From the NCBI GenBank assembly GCA_002390425.1, contig DGPL01000024.1, positions 3,426 through 39,018 on the forward strand: a stretch of 35,593 nucleotides of DNA, written 5' to 3'. A model generated the notes under the pieces. It made no database searches and was not told the origin of the DNA. It saw only the letters and a list, made by a program, of their open reading frames with translations. The position numbers were made by a program, and so were the translations under genes. Shown piece by piece: positions 1 to 8,887 of the stretch (position 1 is its first letter; each line of letters starts with the position of its first letter). The stretch is from Kordiimonadaceae bacterium UBA4441 (GTDB lineage Bacteria > Pseudomonadota > Alphaproteobacteria > Sphingomonadales > Emcibacteraceae).

Positions 1-1
1 A

Positions 2-1285
2 GAAAAAGCCGCCGCTGAGGAAGCTGCCGCGAAGGAAGCCGCAGAGGCCGAAGCAGGTTTTGGTTTAACAGATGTTGAAGATGCGGCATTTTCAGGTAGC
101 TGGGGTCAAATTGATGAAGGATTGGACGGCTGGTATACCGATAATGATGGTGGTAAAATTGAAGTTGGAAAAGAAACGACTTATGGTGGTTCAGATAGCT
201 CCAATGTTATTATTGAACTAGAAGCCGATAGTGGTGATCAAAGTAACCTATACAAGGATTTTGACACATCACCTGGCCAAGTTATCGAAATTAGCTTTGA
301 TCATTCCGCCCGTGGTGGAAGAGGCGGAGAAGATTCAGCCGTTGAGGTCTATTGGGACGGTGAATTAATTGACACAATTGTACCAGGCGATAGCTTTGGT
401 TGGGAAAACCATAGCTATGAGGTAACTGCTGATGGCGATAGTGCACGGCTTGAATTCCAGGCAACAGATTCGAATTCTTTAGGGACATTATTAGATAATA
501 TAAAAGTAGATATTATCGATGAACTGAATGCCATTGACGGTAGTTCAGGAAATAATACTTTAAATGGATCTGAAGAAGCTGATTATATCACAGGAAATGC
601 CGGACATGATACGATTAATGGTAATGGCGGTGACGATGTCATAGTAGGTGGCACCGGTAATGACAATTTACGTGGCGGCGGCGGTGATGACCGTTTTGAA
701 ATCAGTCAGGGCGATGGCTTCGATGATTTCGATGGCGGTGAAGGCACCGATACCATCGTTGCAACCGAAGACAATGTCACCATCGGCATTAACACACACT
801 TTAATCCGGCCGATAGCGTTGAAGAGATTTCCGCAGATGGCAACAGCGGCGTGACCATTGCCGGCGACGGTTCAAACAATAACATGGATTTCTCTGAAAC
901 CACCCTCACCGATATCGAACATATCGATGGCGGCAGTGGTCATGATACCATCACCGGATCAGCCGGCGATGATGTGATCATCGGGGGCACCGGTAATGAT
1001 AACTTACGTGGCGGCGATGGTGATGATCATCTTGTGTTTCTTGCTAATCAAGGCACTGACACGGTTGATGGTGGTGAAGGATGGAGTGATAGCATCCAAT
1101 TACAAGGTTTTAGTGGTCTGGACCAACAAGATGGCTGGACGCTTAATCTTGATGAAGGGCATGTTATCGAATCGTCAGATATAGATGCAGGCGTGATGTT
1201 ATTATCAGAAGATAGCGCCGGATCAATTGAATTTGAAGATGGTGGTTCAATAACATTCGAAAATGTTGAACAAATCACCTGGTAG
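2..1285 (+). CDS. RTX-type calcium-binding repeat protein, C-terminal part (5' end outside window)
   Basis: The frame is open from base 2 to a TAG at 1283-1285, so this is the last 427 residues of a longer protein and the real start lies left of the window. The first 18 or so visible residues are an Ala/Glu/Lys-rich, probably helical linker. Residues about 40-170 look like an all-beta, jelly-roll-like domain. Two blocks of glycine/aspartate nonapeptides follow, at about residues 198-230 and 310-342, with repeats such as GGTGNDNLRGG and GNGGDDVIVG. Such GGxGxD repeats fold into a calcium-binding beta-roll and are typical of proteins leaving by type I secretion. No type I secretion gene is visible here. 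The ligand and exact role are unknown. Family assignment is firm; function is not. Confidence 0.85.
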   Translation, partial: EKAAAEEAAAKEAAEAEAGFGLTDVEDAAFSGSWGQIDEGLDGWYTDNDGGKIEVGKETTYGGSDSSNVIIELEADSGDQSNLYKDFDTSPGQVIEISFDHSARGGRGGEDSAVEVYWDGELIDTIVPGDSFGWENHSYEVTADGDSARLEFQATDSNSLGTLLDNIKVDIIDELNAIDGSSGNNTLNGSEEADYITGNAGHDTINGNGGDDVIVGGTGNDNLRGGGGDDRFEISQGDGFDDFDGGEGTDTIVATEDNVTIGINTHFNPADSVEEISADGNSGVTIAGDGSNNNMDFSETTLTDIEHIDGGSGHDTITGSAGDDVIIGGTGNDNLRGGDGDDHLVFLANQGTDTVDGGEGWSDSIQLQGFSGLDQQDGWTLNLDEGHVIESSDIDAGVMLLSEDSAGSIEFEDGGSITFENVEQITW

Positions 1286-1291
1286 ATCAAT

Positions 1292-1334
1292 TAAACGGCT
1301 ATGACTTATCAAAGTAAGAATTCATAGCCGTTTA
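1292..1334. terminator. Bidirectional terminator between the RTX-type gene and ccmB
   Basis: A perfect 13-bp inverted repeat, TAAACGGCTATGA (1292-1304) and TCATAGCCGTTTA (1322-1334), lies between two convergent genes whose stops are at 1285 and 1337. The arms are A/T-rich at both outer ends, so it could end transcription from either side. This is inferred from position and symmetry only. Confidence 0.75.
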
Positions 1335-1336
1335 CT

Positions 1337-2011
1337 TTAGTCTAAAGCCAAACGAATTGCGGCGGCGGCGGCCCAAGGGGTGATCGCGATACTAAATAAA
1401 GTAACAGCGCCCAATATCATTAAGGTTGTATAACCACCATTACCAATTGTCATGGCTTCGACGCTCATTACACCAAAAATAAGAACTGGTACATAAAGTG
1501 GTAAAATAAGCAATGAAAGCAAGACGCCGCCTCTTTTCAAAGATACTGTTAATGATGCACCAATCGTGCCTATTAATGACAGCGCTGGTGTTCCAAGTAA
1601 CATTGCATAAATCAACGGCCAATAAGCCGCATCATCCATATTCAATAGAATGCCTAAAAGCGGGGTTATTAATATTAAAGGTAGCGAAGTTGTAAGCCAA
1701 TGCGCTAATGCTTTAGCGAGCACTAACCACTCCAGTGATAATGGGCATAATGCATATTGATCTAATGTGCCGTCTTCGAAGTCTGCTTGAAAAATTCGAT
1801 CAAGAGATAGAAGGCACGCTAAAAGCGCAGCAACCCAAATGACGCCAACCGAAATACGACTAAGCATATTAAGTTCGGGTCCGACACCAAGTGGAAATAA
1901 CGTCACAACAATAATAAAAAAAGCAACTACCATGCTGCTGGTACTGCCGCCTGCCCAGCTAATTTTTATATCCCGTAAGGTAATAATTTTAAAAAGAGAG
2001 AACATTACCAC
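1337..2011 (-). CDS. ccmB: Haem exporter permease CcmB (cytochrome c maturation)
   Basis: This 224-residue protein has about six hydrophobic segments and the CcmB-like stretch FQADFEDGTLDQYALCPLS near residues 73-91. CcmB is the inner-membrane subunit of the CcmABC(D) complex. That complex moves or releases haem for periplasmic attachment to c-type cytochromes. The gene overlaps the end of ccmA by a few bases, so the two are almost certainly co-transcribed and translationally coupled. A second ATG at 2005 (third codon) is an equally good start. The usual next gene, ccmC, is absent: the terminator at 1292-1334 follows at once. Family length is normal and the call is confident. Confidence 0.93.
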   Translation of the reverse strand: MVMFSLFKIITLRDIKISWAGGSTSSMVVAFFIIVVTLFPLGVGPELNMLSRISVGVIWVAALLACLLSLDRIFQADFEDGTLDQYALCPLSLEWLVLAKALAHWLTTSLPLILITPLLGILLNMDDAAYWPLIYAMLLGTPALSLIGTIGASLTVSLKRGGVLLSLLILPLYVPVLIFGVMSVEAMTIGNGGYTTLMILGAVTLFSIAITPWAAAAAIRLALD

Positions 2012-2658
2012 CCTCGCTTTTCAAAATTAGATTGTAATGAAAAATCTGCAAGATTTAATACTGTTATATATTTTTGATCGATCCCTAAATTTACATGCGT
2101 GGCGCATATAATAATCCCGCCCATATCAAGATGCGATTTCATTGTAATTGATAATAAAGAAAGCCCTTCTTCATCTAAACCAACGGTCGGTTCATCAAAA
2201 AGCCAAATAGACCCCGGATGGCATATTGATCGCGCCAATGCGGCCCGCCTTGTTTGTCCGGAAGATAAATATCTAACGGGGGTGTCACGTAAATATTCTA
2301 TCCCCATTAACTTGAGAGAATAATCAATTTGATCAAGTGTTCCCCAGATTTTCGTCCAAAAGTGTAAATTCTCAATTACTGTGAATTCACGTTTTAAAGT
2401 GTTTTTATGCCCTAAGTAGCAGATATTCTCGCTTATCCATTCTTGATCCATGAGGACGGATTCTTGGTCGAAAATTACATCGCCCGTCTCAGGCTCTATC
2501 AATCCAATGAGGGCCTTTAGCAGAGTTGACTTTCCTGACCCATTCGGTCCTATAAGCTTAAGTAATTTGCCTGAAGTCAGAGAAAAAGAGAGATTTTCAA
2601 AAATCTTTTTTTCACTTCTTCTTACGCTTAAATTGGTTGCTGAATAATTATTATTCAT
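2005..2658 (-). CDS. ccmA: Haem exporter ATP-binding protein CcmA
   Basis: A 217-residue ABC ATPase, the energising partner of CcmB in cytochrome c maturation. All nucleotide-binding motifs are present: Walker A GPNGSGKST near residue 38, signature LSSGQ followed by TRRAALARS, and Walker B IWLFDEPT. The short length and LSSGQ signature fit CcmA. I chose the ATG at 2658, which has AAGTGA just upstream, over the in-frame GTG at 2664. It is the first gene of a ccmA-ccmB pair and is divergent from acnA, with a small membrane-protein gene in between, an arrangement I recall from other alphaproteobacteria. Confidence 0.92.
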   Translation of the reverse strand: MNNNYSATNLSVRRSEKKIFENLSFSLTSGKLLKLIGPNGSGKSTLLKALIGLIEPETGDVIFDQESVLMDQEWISENICYLGHKNTLKREFTVIENLHFWTKIWGTLDQIDYSLKLMGIEYLRDTPVRYLSSGQTRRAALARSICHPGSIWLFDEPTVGLDEEGLSLLSITMKSHLDMGGIIICATHVNLGIDQKYITVLNLADFSLQSNFEKRGW

Positions 2659-2770
2659 GATCACTTAGTTCTGCTTATTTTTCTTACATCACATGTACAT
2701 AAGAAGCTATAGCAGCATATTGGGAAAGTGAGAAGCCCAGAATAAATCTAATAGTATTCTATTCTATAAC

Positions 2771-3001
2771 TTATCTATAAAGTTTCTTTGATATCTCTCC
2801 AGCCTTCAACAGCATAGCACTGGCCAATGCAAAAAGACTTGCGCCAACCATGATGGATGTTATTTCACTTCCTTCAATGTTCGTCGCTGAACCAAATGCA
2901 AACATCATAAAAGTCGCAACCATTAACGTAATCATTATAAATTTCATATTAAGAAATCGGTTTAAAATTTCATGTTTTGAGTTTTTTCTCTTAATCATCA
3001 T
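2771..3001 (-). CDS. Small two-pass membrane protein, unknown function
   Basis: A 76-residue protein that I do not recognise. Its N-terminus is basic (about residues 1-16). Two hydrophobic segments follow, near residues 20-38 and 49-66, with a short polar loop between them and a basic C-terminal tail (KLYR), as in a small helical-hairpin inner-membrane protein. Translation is supported by GAGGA about four bases before the ATG at 3001; a second ATG follows immediately. It stands alone between ccmA and the divergent acnA. No catalytic motif is visible. Confidence 0.6.
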   Translation of the reverse strand: MMIKRKNSKHEILNRFLNMKFIMITLMVATFMMFAFGSATNIEGSEITSIMVGASLFALASAMLLKAGEISKKLYR

Positions 3002-3214
3002 ATTTCCTCATCATTCATAACTGACGACAAATATAAAAATCAGGTTTGGTGATTCTTTGGCACGAATAAGGTCTTTTTCTGACAAATAAAGGCTGTATCG
3101 CCTTAATTTATACAATCCGCGTCGTTTTTGGTTGGATTTTCCTTGAAAAATTAGTCGTTTTCATTCAAAAGAGCCTTAAGAAAATTCAATGAAAATTATG
3201 AGGAGTTAAATTCC

Positions 3215-5899
3215 GTGGCAACCGTTGGTCAAGATACCCTGAAAACATGCCGCACACTTAACGTGGGCGACAAAGAATATTCATATTATTCTCTCCAAGA
3301 AGCAGAAAAGCAATTAGGCGACATTTCACGCCTTCCTTATTCTATGAAAGTGCTTCTTGAAAATCTTCTTAGATTTGAAGATGGCGTAACGGTATCAACA
3401 GAAGACGTGCAGGCAATCGTAGACTGGCAAAAAGAAAAACGCATGAACCGCGAAATTCAATATCGCCCAGCACGCGTCTTAATGCAAGATTTCACTGGCG
3501 TACCTGCAGTGGTGGATTTAGCTGCGATGAGAAATGCCGTGGAAAACCTCGGTGGCAGTCCAGATCAAATTAATCCTTTAAGCCCGGTTGATCTTGTAAT
3601 TGACCATAGTGTGATGGTTGATAACTTCGGTGATAATAGCGCTTTTCAAAAGAACGTCGATCTTGAAATGTCACGTAACAATGAACGCTATCAATTCCTA
3701 AGATGGGGGCAGAATAGTTTTGATAATTTTTCCGCTGTTCCCCCTGGAACAGGTATCTGTCATCAGGTTAATCTTGAATATATCGCGAAAACAGTTTGGA
3801 CCGAAGATGTAGACGGTAAAACGGTTGCTTTCCCAGATACCTGTGTGGGTACAGATAGCCATACGACAATGATTAACGGTCTTGCCGTTCTCGGTTGGGG
3901 TGTAGGGGGTATCGAAGCAGAAGCAGCGATGCTCGGCCAACCTGTTTCAATGTTAATCCCTGAAGTTGTTGGTTTCAAACTAACTGGTAAAGCACGCGAG
4001 GGCATCACAGCGACAGATATTGTTCTGACGGTGGTAGAGATGCTCCGTAAACATGGTGTTGTTGGTAAATTCGTAGAATTTTACGGTAACGGTCTTGACC
4101 AAATGACACTTGCCGATCAAGCAACCATCGCCAATATGGCTCCTGAATATGGTGCGACATGTGGTTTCTTCCCAGTGTCACAGGCTACACTTGATTACCT
4201 AGAATTCACAGGTCGTGATGAAGATACTATCTCATTGGTAGAATCTTATGCCAAAGAACAAGGCATGTGGCGCGATAAAAATACGCCTGATCCAGAATAT
4301 ACATCTGGTCTTGAACTTGATATTTCAAAGGTCGAACCAAGTCTTTCTGGCCCTAGTCGCCCGCAAGATCGTGTTTCTCTTAGCAATGCGACGAATGCGT
4401 TTAATGAAGTTCTTAAAGAGCGTGGGAAAGCCGCTGAAAAAGACACAGGCTTCGCGGTAGAAGGTCAAGATTACGAACTTCATCATGGTGACGTAATGAT
4501 CGCTGCGATTACATCTTGTACCAATACATCAAATCCAAGTGTAATGATGGCGGCTGGTCTTGTTGCTAAGAAAGCAAATGAGCTTGGACTTAATTCAAAA
4601 CCATGGGTTAAAACCTCTCTTGCACCTGGATCACAAGTTGTAACAGATTATCTTGATAAAGCGGGTCTTACTCCACATCTTGATGCTCTCGGCTTTGATC
4701 TGGTGGGTTATGGCTGTACAACATGTATTGGTAACTCTGGTCCCCTCGCAGAAGACTTGCGCACAACTATTAATGACAATGAAATGATTTGTGCGTCCGT
4801 ATTATCAGGTAACCGCAATTTTGAAGGTCGCGTAAGTCAAGATCTTAAAGCATCATATCTTGCTTCACCGCCACTTGTCGTGGCCTATGCAATTGCAGGT
4901 ACATTGCAAATTGATATTACAAAAGATGTAATTGGTCTGGATAAATACGGCAATGATGTTTATTTAAAAGATTTGTGGCCTACAAACGCTGAAATCGATG
5001 AAACAATCCGTAACACTCTTACGCGCGAAATGTTTGTTGAGCGTTATGAAGACGTCTTTACGGGCACTCAGCAATGGCAAGATATTAAATTCCCAGAAGG
5101 TCAAACTTACGCATGGGATGATACAAGCACATATATTCAACACCCTCCTTATTTCCAAGGCATGACCATGGAAACAAGTAATATCTCAGACATTAAGGGC
5201 GCTAATTTACTCGCACTTCTAGGTGATAGTATCACGACCGATCATATTTCCCCAGCAGGCGCGATTAAAGCAGACAGCCCAGCGGGAGAATATCTATCAG
5301 CGAATGGTGTAGAACGCATTGATTTTAATTCATACGGTTCGCGTCGCGGTAATCACCAAGTAATGATGCGCGGCACATTTGCCAATGTGCGTCTTCGTAA
5401 CCTAATGGCCCCGACTACGGAAGGTGGCATTACAACCTATATTCCAACTGGCGAACAAATGAGCATCTATGATGCCTCCATGAAATACCAAGACGCAGGA
5501 ACACCGCTCGTGGTTGTCGGCGGCAAAGAATATGGTACCGGATCATCACGTGACTGGGCCGCCAAAGGAACCAATCTTCTTGGAGTAAAAGCGGTTATCG
5601 TTGAAAGCTTTGAACGTATTCACCGCTCTAACCTCGTCGGTATGGGCGTTCTTCCTTTACAATTTAAAGGCGATGACAATCGCGAGAGCCTTGGTTTAAC
5701 AGGATCTGAAACATTCGATATTTCTGGTATCGCCGACGGCATTGCGCCACAACAAGATTTAAATGTTAAGATTACTTATGCTGACGGCGCAACAAAAGAC
5801 ATCGTTGTCTTGAGCCGGATTGATACAGCAAATGAAGTTGAATATTTCAAAAATGGCGGCATTTTACATTACGTACTTAGAAATCTTGCTTCACAGTAA
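3215..5899 (+). CDS. acnA: Aconitate hydratase A
   Basis: This 894-residue enzyme interconverts citrate and isocitrate in the TCA cycle. The three [4Fe-4S] ligands are Cys435 (in SCTNTSNPS), Cys501 and Cys504 (in GCTTCIGNSGP), at the same numbers as in E. coli AcnA. The C-terminal swivel domain carries GSRRGNHQVMMRGTFANVR and YGTGSSRDWAAKG. The start is GTG at 3215, set by AGGAG at 3201-3205. Family length is normal. The gene stands alone, has its own terminator, and is divergent from the ccm side. The 213 bp upstream hold a small hairpin (AAGGC/GCCTT) but no promoter I would defend. Confidence 0.97.
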   Translation: MATVGQDTLKTCRTLNVGDKEYSYYSLQEAEKQLGDISRLPYSMKVLLENLLRFEDGVTVSTEDVQAIVDWQKEKRMNREIQYRPARVLMQDFTGVPAVVDLAAMRNAVENLGGSPDQINPLSPVDLVIDHSVMVDNFGDNSAFQKNVDLEMSRNNERYQFLRWGQNSFDNFSAVPPGTGICHQVNLEYIAKTVWTEDVDGKTVAFPDTCVGTDSHTTMINGLAVLGWGVGGIEAEAAMLGQPVSMLIPEVVGFKLTGKAREGITATDIVLTVVEMLRKHGVVGKFVEFYGNGLDQMTLADQATIANMAPEYGATCGFFPVSQATLDYLEFTGRDEDTISLVESYAKEQGMWRDKNTPDPEYTSGLELDISKVEPSLSGPSRPQDRVSLSNATNAFNEVLKERGKAAEKDTGFAVEGQDYELHHGDVMIAAITSCTNTSNPSVMMAAGLVAKKANELGLNSKPWVKTSLAPGSQVVTDYLDKAGLTPHLDALGFDLVGYGCTTCIGNSGPLAEDLRTTINDNEMICASVLSGNRNFEGRVSQDLKASYLASPPLVVAYAIAGTLQIDITKDVIGLDKYGNDVYLKDLWPTNAEIDETIRNTLTREMFVERYEDVFTGTQQWQDIKFPEGQTYAWDDTSTYIQHPPYFQGMTMETSNISDIKGANLLALLGDSITTDHISPAGAIKADSPAGEYLSANGVERIDFNSYGSRRGNHQVMMRGTFANVRLRNLMAPTTEGGITTYIPTGEQMSIYDASMKYQDAGTPLVVVGGKEYGTGSSRDWAAKGTNLLGVKAVIVESFERIHRSNLVGMGVLPLQFKGDDNRESLGLTGSETFDISGIADGIAPQQDLNVKITYADGATKDIVVLSRIDTANEVEYFKNGGILHYVLRNLASQ

Positions 5900-5920
5900 G
5901 TAAAAGAAAATAACTTTATG

Positions 5921-5948
5921 AAAAGCCGGGTCAAATGATCCGGCTTTT
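5921..5948. terminator. Terminator after acnA, probably bidirectional
   Basis: The stem AAAAGCCGG (5921-5929) pairs with CCGGCTTTT (5940-5948). The inner loop extends the stem with TCA/TGA, and a run of T follows. It lies between acnA (stop at 5899) and the convergent membrane-protein gene (stop at 5950), whose stop codon abuts the T run. Confidence 0.88.
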
Positions 5949-5949
5949 T

Positions 5950-6795
5950 TTATGTTCTTTCTTTATCACCTGTGCCAAAAATTTGCTTAAAGGCGGTCGC
6001 ATTCGCCGCCACTACAATCGCTAACATCATAAAGACCATAAATGCAGACGGTATATTTATGAGAAGACTTGTGGCAACATAAGAAAGTTCAAATTTTTCT
6101 GCAATTTTAGAAAATCCTTCATTAAGCGCATATGTATATAAACTTAAAGGTAAGAAAGCTCTAATTACGAGATGCCATAAATTCCATGTATAACCAGTGG
6201 TTTTGCGCCACACATCACGCAGTCGCGTTTGACGGCGCCCTAATGCAATACTCGCTGAATAAAAAGAAAATCGTATTAAAATCGGTGAAACAGTCAGTAA
6301 AACAATAAACGTCGTTATTTGAACCAATTGTTCCAACATTTCATTAGTGATCGTTACACCTTGAGAAATTTGATATACCACTGCAGCGAGAGATACCATC
6401 AGCGTTGGAACTAAAATCACCATTGCTATAATGACCACTCTTAAAATGGATTTAAGAATTGATGCGATACTAAAAGTCCGTCTCGATTTTAAATGAGTAT
6501 AGAGTTTCCCGTAAGATTCTTGCTCCATACCTAATAAAAACTTACGGTACCATACAAGTGCAAATGATGCCGAAACAAAAGCACGCGGAATGAGGTGATT
6601 AAACGCAATACCATATTCATTCAATAATACCTCAGCAGAGACATTAAGCAAGATCCACAGTAACATCGGCACAATGGAAAGTTTTACGAAAAGAGAAAAG
6701 TTATCGACGAAATAAGTATAACTAAACCTCATAACATCTGTAACGGATATTTTATTATCAGACGAAGAACGGGAATAATTAGAAAAGTCTGACAC
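5950..6795 (-). CDS. Multi-pass inner-membrane protein, unknown function
   Basis: A 281-residue protein with a polar, Ser-rich N-terminus (residues 1-20) and about six hydrophobic segments, near residues 35-58, 68-88, 110-143, 160-190, 212-233 and 244-275. No known catalytic or transport motif is evident and I cannot name the family. The start is GTG at 6795, supported by GGAG about seven bases upstream. The gene is monocistronic, convergent with acnA, and shares the terminator at 5921-5948. The downstream neighbour on the same strand is not close enough to suggest an operon. Confidence 0.75.
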   Translation of the reverse strand: MSDFSNYSRSSSDNKISVTDVMRFSYTYFVDNFSLFVKLSIVPMLLWILLNVSAEVLLNEYGIAFNHLIPRAFVSASFALVWYRKFLLGMEQESYGKLYTHLKSRRTFSIASILKSILRVVIIAMVILVPTLMVSLAAVVYQISQGVTITNEMLEQLVQITTFIVLLTVSPILIRFSFYSASIALGRRQTRLRDVWRKTTGYTWNLWHLVIRAFLPLSLYTYALNEGFSKIAEKFELSYVATSLLINIPSAFMVFMMLAIVVAANATAFKQIFGTGDKERT

Positions 6796-6884
6796 AAAAA
6801 GCTCCGGGCACTATTAAAAAAAACAATAATACTCGCTATTCATAAATAAGAAGTTACCAGATTGGAAGATTTTTATTTATTTTG

Positions 6885-6917
6885 TGAAAAAAGCCGTTTG
6901 AATTAACAAACGGCTTT
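6885..6917 (-). terminator. Intrinsic terminator of htpG
   Basis: Reading the minus strand just after the htpG stop (6922), the 11-bp stem AAAGCCGTTTG / CAAACGGCTTT (6907-6917 with 6890-6900) has a 6-base loop and is followed by a T run at 6885-6890. This is classic intrinsic terminator form. Confidence 0.88.
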
Positions 6918-6921
6918 AAAA

Positions 6922-8799
6922 TTATTTAAAACTGGCTTCCATCACTTTTGAAAGCCTGCTGGCGAATGCAACAGGATCATCAGGAAGGTCTCCTTCCATA
7001 ATTTTAGCCTGGTCAAGGAGCATTTGTGACGCATCCTTTAATAAATCGACAGATCCTTTTTTTGTGGCTGCTTTAGAAAGTGCTTTAATTAAGTCATTGT
7101 CAGCATTAATTTCCATGACCCTTGCACTTGCGGCACCATCTAATTTGTTATGCATTTTGAGGATACGTTCCATATGCATGTCCATGTCATTATCATCGGC
7201 TACTAGACACACAGCACTATCCGTCAAACGATTTGATTTTCTGACATCCTTCACAGTTTCACCAAGGTTCGTTTTAAGAACAGAAAGAAGCGCCTCAAGC
7301 TCAGGACTTTTTTCTTCCTCATTGTCATCTTCTTTTTTATCATCAAGATCTGCAGAGCCTCGCGTCACGGATGCTAGCTTTTTGCCGTCAAATTCTGGAA
7401 TCATTTGCAGCCAAAACTCATCAACAGGATCGGTAAAATAGATAACTTCAATATCTTTTGCTTTAAACCCTTCTAGTTGCGGTGATCTCTTCGCGGCTTC
7501 TAATGAATCGGCCGTAATATAGTAAATCGTATCTTGGCCATCATTCATCCGGGACACATAATCATCTAGTGATGTTAATTCATCACCTGCCGTTGAATAA
7601 AAGCGTGACATTTTTAAAATTTGATCCCGTCTTGCGAAATCTTCATAAATACCCTCTTTAAGGACTGGGCCAAACGTTTCCCAGAATTGATTATAGCCGT
7701 CTTTATCCTTTTTCGCTTTCTTCTCTAATTCCGACAGAATACGTTTTGTCACTGCATTGGAAATACTAGACATCACTGGATTATTTTGCAGCATTTCACG
7801 GCTAATATTTAAGGGAAGATCTTCGCTATCTACCACGCCGCGCATAAAGCGTAAATATCCTGGAAGAATGTCTTCACAATCATCCGTTATAAATACACGC
7901 TTTACGTATAATTTTACTTTTGTTTTACGAGCAGGGTCAAACAAGTCCATTGGCTGCTGACTAGGGATAAATAACATCACAGTATATTCAATTTTGCCTT
8001 CAGCGCGGTAATGAATTGTCATTCCAGGATCATCATAAGCATGCGCAACATGATGGAAAAATTCTTTATATTGTTCTTCGGTAATATCCGATTTTGATCT
8101 TGCCCAAAGTGCCGTTCCATCATTCACACGTTCACTTGTTTCTTCATCTTCAGCACCGTCTTCTTCTGACTTGCTGATCATCGTAATAGGAATGGTGACA
8201 TGGTCACTATACGTTTTGATAATATTCTTAAGGCGGTGTATTTCTATAAACTCATATGCCTCATCTTTAATATGAAGCATAATTGACGTTCCGTTTCTTA
8301 CTTTTTCCGCTTCAGAAATGGTATATTCGCCAATACCATCCGAAGACCAAAGGTACGCTTTTTCTTCACCGGCTTTGCGGCTAAGCACTTCGACTTTATC
8401 CGCAACCATAAAAACAGAATAAAACCCAACGCCAAATTGGCCGATTAAATTCACATCTTTTTTCTCATCCCCGGAAATATTTTCCATAAATGAGGACGTC
8501 CCACTACGGGCAATTGTTCCTAAATGGGATATAAGGTCTTCACGGTTCATTCCGATACCATTATCGGAAACCGTTAATGTTTTGCTCTCTTTATCAAGGC
8601 GAATATCGATGGCAAAATCGCCCGAATCTTTGAGCAAATCACTATTGGTCAATCCTTCGTAACGAAGTTTGTCACAAGCATCAGATGCGTTTGAAATTAA
8701 TTCACGTAAAAATATTTCTCTGTCACTATAAACAGAGTGGACCATCATATGGAGCAGACGTGAGACTTCCGCCTCAAAACCCATTTTTTCAGTTGTCAT
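6922..8799 (-). CDS. htpG: Molecular chaperone HtpG (Hsp90)
   Basis: This 625-residue protein is a full-length bacterial Hsp90, a cytosolic ATP-dependent dimeric chaperone. The GHKL ATP-binding domain is intact: ELISNASDACDKLRYE near residue 33, DNGIGM near residue 79, and GQFGVGFYSVFM near residue 120. The middle domain includes the conserved stretch LPLNISREMLQ. An acidic linker (DDKKEDDNEEEK) precedes the C-terminal dimerisation domain. The start is ATG at 8799 with only a weak GGGAA-type ribosome site. A sigma-32-like promoter lies just upstream (8838-8865) and a clear terminator follows, so it is a single-gene heat-shock unit. Confidence 0.97.
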   Translation of the reverse strand: MTTEKMGFEAEVSRLLHMMVHSVYSDREIFLRELISNASDACDKLRYEGLTNSDLLKDSGDFAIDIRLDKESKTLTVSDNGIGMNREDLISHLGTIARSGTSSFMENISGDEKKDVNLIGQFGVGFYSVFMVADKVEVLSRKAGEEKAYLWSSDGIGEYTISEAEKVRNGTSIMLHIKDEAYEFIEIHRLKNIIKTYSDHVTIPITMISKSEEDGAEDEETSERVNDGTALWARSKSDITEEQYKEFFHHVAHAYDDPGMTIHYRAEGKIEYTVMLFIPSQQPMDLFDPARKTKVKLYVKRVFITDDCEDILPGYLRFMRGVVDSEDLPLNISREMLQNNPVMSSISNAVTKRILSELEKKAKKDKDGYNQFWETFGPVLKEGIYEDFARRDQILKMSRFYSTAGDELTSLDDYVSRMNDGQDTIYYITADSLEAAKRSPQLEGFKAKDIEVIYFTDPVDEFWLQMIPEFDGKKLASVTRGSADLDDKKEDDNEEEKSPELEALLSVLKTNLGETVKDVRKSNRLTDSAVCLVADDNDMDMHMERILKMHNKLDGAASARVMEINADNDLIKALSKAATKKGSVDLLKDASQMLLDQAKIMEGDLPDDPVAFASRLSKVMEASFK

Positions 8800-8837
8800 T
8801 TTTTCTATTCCCGTTTGAATTTTTCTTAATAGATCAG

Positions 8838-8865
8838 ATATGGAATGTTCTGAATGCTTTTCAAG
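8838..8865 (-). promoter_or_regulatory. Sigma-32 (RpoH)-type promoter of htpG
   Basis: On the minus strand CTTGAA (8865-8860), preceded by a TTCCCT tract, is separated by 16 bases from CCATAT (8843-8838). This fits the heat-shock pattern CTTGAA-N13-17-CCCCAT. It ends about 38 bases before the htpG start, where an RpoH promoter is expected. Sequence match only. Confidence 0.7.
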
Positions 8866-8887
8866 AGGGAAAGTAATAAAAAATGAC

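Noticed and set aside
3002..3214. A sigma-70 promoter for acnA
   Set aside because: TATACA-like and CTGACA-like hexamers exist but the spacing is about 24 bases, too long for a credible pair.
7064..7441. A 125-codon open frame antisense to htpG
   Set aside because: Fully inside a conserved HtpG coding region, with Ser/Leu-rich shadow composition and no family resemblance.
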